Shown piece by piece: positions 1-10,534 of a stretch of DNA of 64,000 nt. This stretch comes from Flaccisagitta enflata. Its lineage: Eukaryota > Chaetognatha > Sagittoidea > Aphragmophora. Positions within the stretch are counted from its first letter, which is position 1, and the number at the start of each line of letters is the position of its first letter. A program made the translations under genes and the position numbers. The notes beneath the pieces were generated by a model. That model was given only the letters and a program-made list of their open reading frames with translations. It did not search any database and had not been told where the DNA came from. Where the stretch lies: assembly GCA_965153355.1 (NCBI GenBank), contig OZ231126.1, positions 2,232,001 to 2,296,000 on the forward strand, in the 5' to 3' direction.

Positions 1-205
1 AAATGACCTAAAATGACTCAAAATCATCTTATTTGACTAAAAATGTCCTAATTGACTTAAAATCAGTTAGTAGGAAAAAAACGAATAAAAAAAGTAAAAA
101 GGGACCAACCGACCAACCGACCAACCAACCGACCGACCGACCGACCGACCGACCGACCGACCGACGAACAAAGCGGAGTGTAGAGTCGCATGCACGCGAC
201 TAAAA
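1..205 (+). mobile_element. C-subfamily short element, head outside window
   Basis: The left part is a degenerate AATGACTTAA-like tandem repeat, then a GACC/GACCGACC microsatellite, then a tail hairpin (GTCGCATGCACGCGAC) followed by TAAAA. The same order (aatgactt repeats, GACC repeats, hairpin, TAAAA) is seen complete at 1548-1838, so this is the 3' part of such an element cut by the window edge. It has no coding capacity. Frames through the GACC run give Arg/Ser/Val/Gly repeats that are not genes. Confidence 0.7.
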
Positions 206-1547
206 ATAAGCTTTTACTTCCTTTGCAAAAGTATATAGTGTGACATATCAAACAAACTGGAAACTATCATCTGAGATCAAAATTGAATCTGCTGTCAAAA
301 TTATCAAAAAAAATTTATCAGAAAGAGTTATTGTAGAAAATATAGTAAAATAGTACAATTCTTTAAGATATCTAAAATTGCGCCCCAAAACAGGTTTTAT
401 TTTTTTTAGATATGTATTTTTTGCACCATCAGGGTCATGAAACCACTGAAGTTGGTGGCGATCATTTCGGGGCAACAAGCGTGAAGCTCCGGGCGACTGT
501 GTAATAAACATCCCTATATTTTTATGATTCTAAGCAAAGTGCACTTGTGATATCAAGGAGAGTGTTTAAGAAAAATCTACTAGCCAGATCTCATTTTAGC
601 ATACCTTAGTCTCCTGATAGTATACTGATTAGAACAAAAATGTAATAACATGATTACCGATAATTTCTGGAATCAAAAAGCATGTCTTGTTGAGGTTTTT
701 TTACCTTCTACTAAGTAACGGTTTTGGTTCTGCAATCACATGTAAATAGTGGTTGTTGATTAAATGTCCATTAGCTTGTACCTAAATGACTAAAAGCAAA
801 AAAATTGGCATTCTACGAGCAGTTCATGCTGTGGGGCTGTCTTGGACTCCTGACGAGATCCATTTTGCTATTCAAATCCTACATTAAGCTTTCCGCGCCT
901 CACCCTTGGTTAAACCTACCTCTATGGGAAACCAAAAATTTGTGCTTAAATCTTTGTTTTGACTGCAGGTTTGAAATCTGCAGAAAAAACTGTTAATTGA
1001 AAGTGTTTTCCTTTTTTCATTATTCCAACTAGAAGGTGTTCAAAATAAGCATCAAAGTTCGCAAAACTTACCTTTCTCTTTTATTTATATGTAAAATCGC
1101 CGAACTTACCTTTTTTTCATAACTTCAAGCTGAATTTTGACTATGATCCCAAAGGAATTTTGAAAAAAGAAAAGCACTACCAATTATCAGTTTTTTCATG
1201 CAGATTTCAAATATGCAGTCAAAAATAGGATTTGAGTAACTTTAATTTTTTGGTTTCCTATAGGCTTAAGGAAAGTTCAAGGAATGGCGCGGACAGAAAG
1301 ATGCAAATTGATGTCATTAGAAGCCCAAGACAGAAGATTTCTGATTTTATTGTTTATTGTCATTTTGGTACAGGCTTATGTCCATTTTTGGTGACTTCAA
1401 CCCAAAAGAGTACTATCAAGAAGAAAAGTTTGGAAACACTCAGGGTTTGTAGTACGTTTTCCCCCTTATACATTCAAAACTCATATACCTGATTGTTTTT
1501 GGTAATTTTTATATTCATACTAACTAGAACAAAGGAGAACAAGGCCA
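206..1547. other. Unassigned AT-rich DNA with dispersed repeat K
   Basis: No gene is supported. About 935-1135 matches 10178-10306 plus 10685-10760 (shared words such as ttgaaatctRcagaaaaaact and gtgttcaaa/gtgctcaaa), showing a dispersed repeat, here called K. The segment around 1320-1390 resembles 23400-23470. At 222-262 there is a short resemblance to the inner part of foldback element N (35606-35645). The rest shows nothing I can assign. Confidence 0.4.
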
Positions 1548-1838
1548 ACACCTATAAGTCGCGTGCGAGACTCACGAATTGACTTAGAATGACTTAGAGT
1601 GACTTAGAATGACTTAGTTTACCCTAAAAATGACTTAGAGACTAAATGACTTAAAGACTAAATGACTAAATGACTAAATGACTAAATGACTTAAAGACTA
1701 AATGACTTAATGACTAAAAATGACTTAAAGAAATAAAATTGATAAAAAAAGTAAAATGGGGACCAACCAACCGACCGACCGACCGACCGACCGACCGACG
1801 GACAAAGTGGAGTGTAGAGTTGCATGCACGCGACTAAA
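1548..1838 (+). mobile_element. C-subfamily short element, complete
   Basis: The head AACAAGGCCAACACCTATAA carries the word GTCGCGTGC directly after it. A long aatgactt/aatgactaa tandem repeat (about 1575-1730) and a GACC run (1770-1800) form the core. The tail is the hairpin GTTGCATGCACGCGAC followed by TAAA. The head word is the reverse complement of the distal hairpin arm GCACGCGAC. It is non-coding and non-autonomous; the autonomous partner is not in the window. Known families with this plan (subterminal inverted repeat, microsatellite core, 3' hairpin) are Helentron-derived HINE/DINE-1 elements, which is inference here. Confidence 0.75.
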
Positions 1839-1892
1839 CACAATCTGCAATCAAATTAAGTAACCGTAAGTTTGTTTTTTTTATCACAACTA

Positions 1893-2882
1893 CAGGGTTT
1901 TTCACGCCAAAACGCCGATTACAAAACGGCGTTTCTCAGCTCCTAGACATGCTTATTGATTTCTGAAAAATGATCTAAACCGCTCTTGAGCTCTGATTTT
2001 GTTATCTGAAACTGTGATGGTGTCATTCCAAGTAACTAACCAATCATAGAGAAGTGAATAAGTTCTCGAAATTTGGCTTAAAGCCAAAGAGTCAATTCCA
2101 AGGATAGAATTGGTTCAGTCCTAAGCCATTTCAGAACGCATAAGGCAATAATTAGGTTACCAGACTTAAGTCAAAGAACCCAAAATGATATGAATCAATC
2201 ACCGTTTGAAGGTCAATCACCATTTATAGAAAAAGTTAGCTGCCAAAAAAAAAAACAAAAAAAAAACAAAAAACAACAGAAATGCGTAACATTCTGCATT
2301 TGAAATTGAACTGTTCAAAGATAATGTTTTACACTGCATTTACCCTCCTGTTGGTCTTTATTTGTTCCAAGAGTAAGCTCGTTGGTCGGACTATTGGTTG
2401 GTAAAGCCTACAGTTGGTAACCTAGGCCTAATCATTTTTGATGGCCCCGGATTAAGTGGATTGTTATATGGCACTTCTCCATCAACTCACAGGGCCCACT
2501 CTTACTGGCAAGTAGCTTCATCTTTGATGGAGTTCTGCTTCTTAACGAAATGAGCTACTGGCTCTAGATTGGTCTATTTTTGAAGAGGTAAGACAGCCCT
2601 TGGAAATGGGACCAATTTGTGGTCCGTGGCTTTATCAATTAAGAAGCAGCACACCTTCAAAGTTGATGCTTTTTCCTCATTTCTCTGAAATGGCAACAGA
2701 AAAATCGAGTTTTTTTTAAATGGTCTCTAAATGGTGACTGTCTTGGTAATTGATCCAAGACAAAGCCAACACACAAAATCGGAGCTCATAAGCTATCCAT
2801 ATCCTGTTTTGGAATTTAATTATCATCACTAGAGGCTGAGAAATGTCGTTTTGTAATTGGCATGTTGGCGTGAAAAACCCTG
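1893..2882. mobile_element. Element L, non-autonomous TA-flanked transposon
   Basis: About 36-bp terminal inverted repeats start CAGGGTTTTTCACGCC (left) and end GGCGTGAAAAACCCTG (right). A TA dinucleotide flanks both ends (1891-1892 and 2883-2884), as expected for a TA target duplication of the Tc1/mariner-pogo group. The 990-bp interior contains no long reading frame, so it is a deletion derivative or MITE. Only one copy is in the window. The family link to pogo/Tigger rests on the TA duplication and the CAG...CTG ends only. Confidence 0.75.
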
Positions 2883-3519
2883 TATGAGTTGGTTGTGGTA
2901 AAATTGGTATATTTTGGTCATTTTGGCTGCAAAATTGGGTTACTTCCGTTTCCAAATCTTACTAAAAATCCATGAGATCATAAAACTACAGCTCAAGAGC
3001 TAACCAGTTGAGGTGTTCAAGAAAAGCCGAATTTGGTTGGATCATCGATGGCGGAAGTTTGGGCACGGTATTGTGTTTGTACAACATGGAAACAGCCTCA
3101 GAAGCCTTTTGGGAGTCGCCCAGAGACTACAAAAACTCATTAAAGTTGACATATCCAGCCTCAAAATGAGCAAAATCAACCTACCACCCTCAAATTTAAA
3201 AATTTCAAATTTTCAACAAATTTTGGACACTAAGCACCTTTTTTGGGCTTGTTGGATAGAAAAAACATGTTTGCAGGTGGCCATGTAGGTGGGTGGGAGG
3301 GGCGCCCCATGGGGGTACCGCAGCGGCATCAATTTGGACAAATTGCAGGGCCTGATGGAGGTGGTTGTAAAAAATGACTAAAATGGCCACTATTGATTTT
3401 AGGGCCAGGATTTATCTCAACATATCCTATTCTGCTCAAAAAATGATATTTCTTTCAATTTTTGACCAGAAATTGCTAAATTACAGTCCTACCCGTTGTT
3501 ATGAGTTTAGGTCCCTGAC

Positions 3520-4085
3520 ACCATCAACTTCGATTGCTTATAGCTTCTAAACGAAAAAAGTTGGAAAAACGCAGTTGGCGGCATCTTAAAGGGCTGAAAA
3601 AATCCTTTCAGAACAGCACAAAATTTGTCCCAAATGGTTATAAACAGCGGTACAGTGATCTCTCAAAGTACAGCAAATTCTATTTTTTTAGCTCTTTCAC
3701 AACCATCAACTTTGATTGCTTATAGGTTCTGAACAAAGAAAGTGGGAAAAACGCCGTTGGCGGCATTTGAAAGAGCTAAAAAAAAACTTTCAGAACAGCA
3801 CAAATTTTGACCAAATTAGTTCATAAACAGTGGTACAGTGATCCCCTAAAGTACAGTAAAATTTGGTGTTTTAGTTCTTTCACCCCCATCAACTTTGATT
3901 GCTTGTAGCTCCTTAACGGAAAAAGTTAAATGAAGACGGTTTGCGGCATTTGAAAGTGCTGAAAAAATGCTTCCAGAATTGCATATATTTCATTGAATTT
4001 AATTGAAAAACAGCGATACAGTGATCTCTTAAAGTACAGTAAAATTTGTTGTTTTAGTTCTTTCACCCCCATCAACCTTGATTAC
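3520..4085. repeat. 181-bp tandem repeat, about three units
   Basis: The phrase ccatcaacttYgattgctt recurs at about 3526, 3707, 3887 and (diverged) 4068, giving a period near 181 bp. Each unit also carries ggcggcatYtKaaag and acagtgatctcYYaaagtacag. It lies inside inverted-repeat element Q. Confidence 0.75.
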
Positions 4086-4087
4086 TT

Positions 4088-4512
4088 CAATATGTGGTCA
4101 GTGATACCCGTTGCCTTGCTTTACATGATTTTGAGTGAGAGGAAGCAGGGCAGCTGCCCTGAAGGGGACAAAGTCCTGTAGAACACAGAGGGACTTTCTT
4201 TCATCCATCCCCTAGACTCTCTCAGGCTTGAAATCTGCCCTCTCAGGCTGGAGATCTACCCTCTCAAGCCTGAAATCTGCCCTCTTTGCCTTTGAATCTT
4301 AGAGGGTAGATTTCAGGCCTAAGAGGATAGATTTCAGATCTGAGAGGGCAGATTTGAGGTTCCTAAGGGCAAAATTCAGGCCTGAGAGGGTAGATTTCAT
4401 GCTTCATAGGACAATTTCAAGGCCTGAGAGGGCAGATTTGAAGCCTGAGAGGGCAGATTTGAGGCCTAAGAGGGCAGATTTGAGGCCTGAGAGGGCCGAT
4501 TTCAGGCCTGAG
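4088..4512 (+). mobile_element. D1-subfamily element, head and minisatellite core, tail lost
   Basis: The head carries GTGGTCAGTGATACC, then the GC-rich stem AAGCAGGGCAG, and the D1 subterminal word AAGTCCTGTAGAACACAG. The core is a 20-21 bp minisatellite (units like ggcctgagagggcagatttg). It runs in one orientation at 4200-4290 and in the opposite one at 4297-4512, so it can fold on itself. The usual tail (CCCCTTCGGGGCCGCTGCCC) is missing. It interrupts element Q. Confidence 0.65.
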
Positions 4513-5043
4513 AAAAAGGTGCTTAATGTCCAAATCTTGTAGAAAATTTAAAATCTTTAAGTTTGAGGGTGGTAAGTTGATTTTGCTCATTTTGAGGCTG
4601 GATATGTCAATTTTAATGACTTTTTGTAGTCTCTGGACAACTCCCACAAGGCTTCTGACGCTGTTTCCATGTTGTACAAACAAAATACCGTGCCCAAAAT
4701 TCCGCCATCGATGATCCGACCAAATATGGCTTTTCTTGTACACCTCAGCTAACCAGTCGTGCAATCCGCATATTTTTATCACTTTTTGAAAAAAAATGAG
4801 AGCAATTCAAAGTTGGAAAAGTAGGAGAAAAAAAGAAATCCTTTTTTTGTCATTTTTAAAAGTGCATGATCAACTTCAAACTTATGGCATTTCTGAACAG
4901 TTTGACGCAAAGAGAGGAGATTGCACTCAGATGGTAGATTTCTCGACAAAGATCAAAGGCTCATAAATTTTTTCTATTTATCTCAACGGGAAATTGAGAT
5001 AATCCTCTTTAAAGGTGTTTCCAAACATATTTCCTACATAGTA

Positions 5044-5500
5044 TAGTAGATGTTGTCTGTACTTAGAAATATAGGGAAATTCATAGTAGGAAAACAAAAC
5101 AATCTAAGAAGCTGATATTTGGAATAAAAATTAACAAAATGATGTTTTATTGATTATGGGTATTGGTTGCTATGGAAACACATATCCATGTATACCCACT
5201 ACAATATCAATATCTTTAGAAATTTTTTGAGGGAACATCGCTTGAAATCAAATTTGCTACAACTTCTCTGCAGTATGTTCTGTAACAAGGCCGGATACAC
5301 AGCCAATACCAGTTGTGGAGGGTGGGCAGGGGCGGAAATGCATGTTTTCACACTTTTTGACCCGTGCCCACGGACCAACGGCAGACCGACGGACCAATGG
5401 ACGGATGGACAAAGGCTCTTATAGAGTTGCGTGTCCGCAACTAAAAATAACGCGCGTTTGGTGGTTGCCAGGGAGCATCACACGGTTTTGAGGGTTTTTA
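5044..5500. mobile_element. F-family foldback element, left half, interrupted by A2
   Basis: The left terminus TAGTAGATGTTGTCTG follows a TA and matches the F terminus CAGTAGATGTCGTCTAG at 33053. Shared inner words include tattgRttgctatggaaacac and gagggaacatYgctt. The sequence stops at an inserted A2 element (5284-5446) and resumes with ggttgccagggagcatcaca, which is mid-F sequence. The right half is absent. Confidence 0.65.
5284..5446 (+). mobile_element. A2-subfamily short element
   Basis: The head is AACAAGGCCGGATACACAGC with the decayed word GTTGTGGAG (consensus GTTGCGGAC) before GGTGGGCAGGGGCGG. The core is a GGAC/GACGG repeat. The tail is the hairpin GTTGCGTGTCCGCAAC followed by TAAAA. 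Other A2 copies are at 10535-10684, 14131-14332, 26902-27047 and 36917-37063. It is inserted in an F element. Confidence 0.8.
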
Positions 5501-5560
5501 GGGTTTTAAGGGATTTATGATTTGTATCCCGGCCTTGGATAAAGATGGACTCATATTGAA

Positions 5561-5650
5561 AAAAAGGCCGGATACACGGCTACCCCAGTCGCGTGCGGGT
5601 GGGCAGGGGCCATATTTGAGGTCACCAGACCATTTAGGCAAAACCCTTTG
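5561..5650 (+). mobile_element. A1-subfamily head fragment
   Basis: This has the A1 head (AAGGCCGGATACACGGCTAC) with the word GTCGCGTGC and GGGTGGGCAGGGGCC. It ends near 5650 without core or tail, so it is truncated. Confidence 0.7.
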
Positions 5651-6337
5651 ATTACCCCCCCCTTGTGTATCATTTTTTTATACAAGTTATTTTACCTTTC
5701 CATCCATTTTTACAAATTGATTTACTTCAGTACAATTTCTGATAATTCAAGTCATTTGTTCAAAATTCTGGACCTAGTTAAAGGTCATTCATATAATGTA
5801 TAATCGTCTGCGGTATACAAAAATGTCACCATGGATTATACATATAAGTTTTTTTAGAGTTAATGATGTCTTTTGAAGATCCAACATACATACTTAAGAA
5901 TTATCATTGTGAACTTTGGGAAATGGAATTTTGTTAGAAAAGAGTAAATAATCCAGATTAGATCGATTTCATATGGAATGTACATACCAAAAATTTTCTT
6001 GAATGAAGAATTGTTTTCTCAAATGGCCGAAAATTACATTGAAGTATGTCGCAGTTGACAATTTCTTTTCATTAACATAATGTATTCTAAAAACCTTTGA
6101 TTTTAAAACGATACAGTTTCCCACTTATTTTCTTGATAATGCCCACGAATTTGTCTGAAGTAAATTCAGCTTTGATACGATCATCAAAGGGCCTGTTTTA
6201 CATTCGTAAGTTCTGATTTTGCTGCCTTCCTCTAGTATAATTTTCATTCAAAACATTCTCTGTTAGTGAATATGAAGAAAGTGATCAAAAAGTGAAGTAA
6301 GATGGAAGAAGGAAGTCGATATCTTTCAGGGGTATTC
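5651..6337. other. Unassigned AT-rich stretch
   Basis: I see no gene, repeat terminus or regulatory motif that can be supported here. Confidence 0.5.
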
Positions 6338-6725
6338 ACAGTCTATGGACAAAACGAGGAGAGTAGATTTTGCTGATCACCGGTATGATGCTAAGAACTG
6401 AAAGAATTAATGGAAGAACAATTACTACCTGTAGTAATCGTTCAAAATGTAGGCTTGTAATTACCTCATAGAAAATGACTGAGGACTGAAAGAAACTATT
6501 GCAAGAACGTTAGTTTCTTTCAGTCCAAAGTAATTTTTTTCAAGGTAATTACAAACCTATATTTTGAACGATTACTACAGGTAGTAATTGTTCTTCCGTT
6601 GATTCTTTCAGTCTTTAGTAAATTTCTATGAGGTAATTACAAACCTACATTTTAAAATCAACTACGCCTAAGCATCATAACGGTGATCAGCAAAATCTAC
6701 TCTCCTCGTTTTGTCCATAGACTGT
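6338..6725. repeat. Long imperfect palindrome R
   Basis: The outer arms of about 56 bp pair almost perfectly (agtctatggacaaaacgagg at 6340 with cctcgttttgtccatagact at 6704-6723). Inner segments containing gaacaattactacctgtag are also present inverted (ctacaggtagtaattgttc), with an extra inner duplication on the right arm. The whole 388 bp can form a long hairpin and is probably a foldback MITE. It has no coding potential. Confidence 0.7.
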
Positions 6726-7133
6726 TCACCTAGAATCTTTTTCACTTTTTATTTAATAGAAGAAAAAAAACAAAACAAAACAAAGAAAATTTTTAACTTC
6801 ATAAAATATGTAGGGTAACACCCTTATTTAGCCTCTCCCACCGGCACTGGGTTTTATTCATGACCCGATTATGACAAAAAAGAAAAAAAAAGAAGAAAGA
6901 AACAAAAAAAATAAATAAAAAAAAATAAGAATAAAAAAAAAACAACAAAAAAACAACAAAAAAAACCCAAACTAACATTAAGGTATTATCAATTCTAACC
7001 TCCAAGCTGTGAATATGTAGCATAATTCCCCATATGTAGCAAGGAGAGGTGAAGTTTTTTGTCCATTTTTTACAGTGACGCAGCATGTAAATATTTGTCA
7101 GGGAAGTAGATCTGATGGTGTTTTGGTTTGTAT

Positions 7134-7263
7134 TTTTAAGTGCGACAAAGCACCTCTATAACTGGCTGTGACCGTCAGTTGCTTGGTCAGTTGGTAGGTC
7201 GGTCGGGTAACGCTTTTGTTTGACAATCCACACGTCGCACCTTATTGGCCTACTTGGCCTTGT
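7134..7263 (-). mobile_element. B-subfamily short element
   Basis: Read on the minus strand, the head carries AGGCCAAGTAGGCCAATAA followed by GGTGCGACGTGTGG. The core is a short GACC/GGTC repeat. The tail is AGGTGCTTTGTCGCAC followed by TTA. The head word GGTGCGAC is the complement of the distal hairpin arm GTCGCAC(C). The second B copy is at 23799-23910. Confidence 0.75.
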
Positions 7264-7269
7264 GAGATA

Positions 7270-8500
7270 GTCCGCTAGCGAAATTGGGGGTTTTCATCAA
7301 CGGGGAATGAACGCACATTGACGAACAATGCCATACAGCTGTTCATGAACGAGTAAAAAAAGGCACTGGGCAAACAATTTTGTACATGGAGGGGCCAAAA
7401 AAACATGTTCAGGAACGACCGTTCATGTAGGGGTGAAAAATGTTGTTGCTGAGCAGGTAAAAAAAGGAGTGGGTTTTTTTACCTGTTGATGAACGATGCT
7501 ATGTTGCTGTTCGTGAACAGCAAAAAGAAGTCTAGACATGAACAAGATTGGCGCCAAATGGAAAAAACATTCAAAGGGCTTTCAAATTCTAAGATTTTAA
7601 CTACTTATCTTAAGATTCATTAGTAATACTATCCATTTAAAATTACATCTTTTTAGTCGCGTGCTACGCGACTCTACACCCCGCTTTGTCGGTCCGTCCG
7701 TCGGTCCGTCCGTCGGTCCGTCCGTCCATCGGTCTGTCCGTCCGTCACACTTTACTTTTTTGGGGGTTTTGCGGTTTTTAGCCTCACTGCTTCTGCCCAA
7801 ATGATGGAGTGACCTCAATTATGGCCCCTGCCCACCCGCACGCGACTGGGGTAGCCGTGTATCTGGCCTTGTTTTTTATCTGCGTGGTAGATCATAAGTT
7901 TCATATTTTTTTTCTCTTTATGTTTCCTTTTCATTTTTTTCTCAAAAAGCAATCTTTATTCAAATGCATTTAAGATATTGTTTATGAACAGTTTATTTCT
8001 ATATGGACACACAGTCTTTCATGAACAGCTAAAAAAACCCACTCCACCAACAAGTTTTTTTTCCTGCAATTTTTTTTTTATTTTTTTTTCTAGATAAGTA
8101 ATCGATCATCAAATGCATTTTAATGATTGTTTATGATTTTTTTTCATTATTGTTCATCAATTGACAATATGGAGTCGTCCATGAACCCACTCCATCAACA
8201 ACTTTTTTTCCTCTAATTTTTTTTCAGCAATCGTTCATCAAATGTATTCAAATGATCGTTCATCAACATTACTATGCCATTGTTCATGAACATTCATATT
8301 GAGTTGTTCATGAACAGCATAAAAAACCCACTCCACCGACAATTTTTTTGGCCGTACATGAACGGGGTTTTTATGGCCCTCTATGAACAAAATCGTTGGC
8401 CAAGAGCCTCTTTTTACATGTTCATGAACAACTGTATGGCATTGTTCATCAACATGCGTTCATTCCCCGTTGCTGAATGTACCCAAATTCGCTGGCGGAC
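7270..8500. mobile_element. Foldback element I with ~80-bp inverted ends
   Basis: The left end GTCCGCTAGCGAAATTGGG pairs with the right end CCCAAATTCGCTGGCGGAC, and the match continues inward through aacggggaatgaacgca/tgcgttcattccccgtt. The interior is rich in the near-palindrome tgttcatgaaca and in aaacccactcca. An A1 element (7651-7873) sits inside it, next to a fragment related to element J (about 7547-7650). There is no coding capacity. Confidence 0.75.
7651..7873 (-). mobile_element. A1-subfamily short element, complete
   Basis: Read on the minus strand: head AACAAGGCCAGATACACGGC, the word GTCGCGTGC before GGGTGGGCAGGGGCC, a GGACGGACC core, and the tail hairpin GTCGCGTAGCACGCGAC followed by TAAAA. 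The head word is exactly the reverse complement of the distal arm GCACGCGAC. It interrupts element I. Confidence 0.85.
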
Positions 8501-8518
8501 TACCTGGGCTTTGTTTTC

Positions 8519-8597
8519 TTACAAGGTAGTCATTCTCTAACAAACAGCGGCTTTTTTAACAAGGTTGTCATTCTTCAACAAACAGCGGCTTTTAGCG
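8519..8597. repeat. 39-bp direct duplication
   Basis: The unit acaaggtagtcattctc...aacaaacagcggctttt occurs twice in a row with small differences. Confidence 0.7.
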
Positions 8598-8679
8598 GCT
8601 CAAGTTTTCTGGCTGAAATAACACCTGTTAAACAATTTTTGCACCTGCAGCACATGAAAAACATACCTTCAGTTGGCAC

Positions 8680-8748
8680 AGTAAGATGAAATTTGAACTG
8701 AAGTAGCCTATGTATACCAGGATACTTCAGTTCAAATTTCATCTTACT
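8680..8748. repeat. 26-bp-stem hairpin
   Basis: The 26 bases at 8680-8705 (agtaagatgaaatttgaact...) are repeated in inverted orientation at 8723-8748, with a 17-base spacer. This near-perfect stem is the beginning of the D3 minisatellite core. Confidence 0.85.
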
Positions 8749-9083
8749 ATCCCAGTCTCGAGGCCCAAATTCGAGTCTCGAGGCCCAAATCCCAGTCTTG
8801 AGGCCCAAATCCCAGCCTCAAGACCCAAATCCTACCCTCAAGGCCTAAATTCTAGCCTGGAGGCCCAGATTTCAGCCGTGAAGCCCAAATCTCAGCCTCA
8901 AGGTCAAAATCACAGCCAAGAGGCCCAGATCCTGGCCTTGAGGCCCAAATCTCAGTCTCCAGGCTAGGATTTGGGCCTTGAGACTGGAATTTGGGCCTCA
9001 AGACTGGGATTTGAGGGGGAGGGATGGAGGAGGAGGAGGAGAAGGAGGAGAAAATCCCCCATATGTGTGAAGGCATAGGTTAT

Positions 9084-9448
9084 CCACCCACCACATAATC
9101 TGAGGTGAGATTAAGACCCGGGGTATACTTGGGTATTTGGGCATGCTCGGGTATTGCTCGGGTATTGCTTGGGTATTGCTCGGGTATTGCTCGGGTATTG
9201 CTAGGGTATTACTTGGGTATTTCTTGGGTATGCTTGGGTACGCCCGGGTATTACTTTGGCATTGCTTTGGTATCGCTTGGGAATGCTCGGGTATTTGGTT
9301 ATGCTCGGGTATTGCTCGGGTATTGCTCGGGTATTGCCTGGGTATTGCTGGGGTATTGCTAGGGTATTTCTTGGGTATGCTTGGGTATGCTTGGGATTTG
9401 CTCGGGTATTAATCTCACATTTTTCTATTAGAGATTACCAGGTGCCAC
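9084..9448. repeat. Insertion O carrying a 10-12 bp minisatellite
   Basis: Units such as gggtattgctc and gggtatgcttg are tandem from 9121 to 9412. The block interrupts a D3 head between two CCACCC copies (about 9076 and 9449), which could be a target duplication. Flanking words gtgagattaa and ttaatctcac are inverted. The Leu/Gly/Tyr-rich translations of this block reflect only the repeat. Confidence 0.6.
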
Positions 9449-9606
9449 CCCTTCGGGGCCGCTGCCCTGCTCCCCCCTCAACTTCAACCACAAGGCATAA
9501 CCAACTTAGGCAGGGCACGAGTACCGCTGACCATCTAACGCTTTTGCGACTATTATGGCTTTACTCCATGTGCTGCAGGTGCAAAAATTGTTGAACAGGT
9601 GTTAAT

Positions 9607-10177
9607 CAGGGTTCGAACCGATGGAGATCTTCGCTTTTCCTCGCTAAAATATGACAGGTTACTTGTTTTGAACCTCGCAATAACGGTGGCCATGAGACAG
9701 ATATATCTTTTTTGTTATAGGCAGAATTCTTTCATTACGATTGTAAGAGAAATCACCCCAACAGGCCAATAGTGGCGTGCTCGGTTTGCCATTTACACAC
9801 TAGCTTGGACCCTAAAAGATTAAATATTGTCAGAGCCTTTATGTTCAAGAGATGAGTGCGGCGCCAATTTCCCGTCATCTGATGACCTCCTAATTTTCAT
9901 TTGGTGCATTGTACCATGGTATGGTGCACGCATCTCCTGAACCTGAAGGCTCTGACAAGTTTTTGTTTCTAAGCTTCGAGCTATAACACACATGCTCTTT
10001 TTATCTTACCTCCCTTCCTCTCTTCTTGCCTTCCATCCATCCCCTCCAATCCTTCCTTCTTTCCTATCTTCTTCCCTACCTTATTTCCTTCCCTCCCTAT
10101 ATCCTTCCTCCCATCCTTACCTTACCGCAACTTACCCTCTGTTGGACAAAACCCTATACAAAACCCAAAACTTCAAA
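9607..10177. other. Unassigned stretch with a C/T-rich tract
   Basis: Nothing gene-like is supported. Positions 10005-10110 are a cctYcctYc-rich tract. Confidence 0.5.
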
Positions 10178-10306
10178 GTGATTTAGTCTCAATTTTGACA
10201 ACAGATTTGAAATCTACAGAAAAAACTAAATAAATGAAAGTGCTTTCCTTTTTTTTTGATATTCCAAGGAGAAGGTGCTCAAATAAAGCATTGAAGTTTG
10301 CAAAAA

Positions 10307-10525
10307 AACAAGGCCGGATACACGGCTACCTCAGTCGCGTGCGGGTGGGCAGGAGCCATAATTGAGGTCAATGCATCATTTGGGCAGGAGCAGTGAGGCC
10401 AGGGACCGCAAAAACCAAAAAAAAGTAAAGTGTGACCGATTGACGGATGGACCGACGGACGGACGGACCAACGGACGAACGGACCGACAAAGCGGGGTGT
10501 AGAGTCGCGTAGCACGCGACTAAAA
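10307..10525 (+). mobile_element. A1-subfamily short element, complete
   Basis: Head AACAAGGCCGGATACACGGC, word GTCGCGTGC, GGGTGGGCAGGAGCC, a GACGGACGGACC core, and the tail hairpin GTCGCGTAGCACGCGAC with TAAAA. It lies tail to tail with the A2 element at 10535-10684, which is in the opposite orientation. Confidence 0.85.
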
Positions 10526-10534
10526 ACCTACCCT

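Larger units (their letters stand above)
3008..4748. mobile_element. Element Q with ~236-bp inverted terminal arms
   Basis: The arm at 3008-3243 is repeated in inverted orientation at 4513-4748 (for example ggatcatcgatggcgga on the left and its complement tccgccatcgatgatcc on the right). Between the arms lie a 181-bp tandem repeat (3520-4085) and a D1-type element (from 4088). The arms translate into similar 70-80 residue stretches in both copies, but only because they are the same DNA; no recognisable protein domain is present. I read it as a foldback-type element. No clear target duplication was found. Confidence 0.65.
8617..9606. mobile_element. Element M with 40-bp inverted ends around a D3 element
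   Basis: The left end 8617-8656 (cacctgttaaacaattttt...) is present inverted at 9567-9606 with about two mismatches in 40. Inside are a perfect-stem hairpin (8680-8748), a D3-type palindromic minisatellite (8749-9012), the D3 subterminal word (about 9045-9070), an insertion O (9084-9448), and a minus-orientation D3 head that ends at about 9555 (GCGACTATT). So a transposon with short inverted ends holds a damaged D3 copy. Confidence 0.65.

Noticed and set aside
3013-3288. A conserved gene, because similar peptides appear at 3013-3288 and 4417-4782
   Set aside because: The similarity is fully explained by the two DNA arms of inverted-repeat element Q; there is no domain or start context.
9105-9594. 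Gly/Leu/Tyr-rich small proteins
   Set aside because: They come from the gggtattgctc minisatellite in insertion O.
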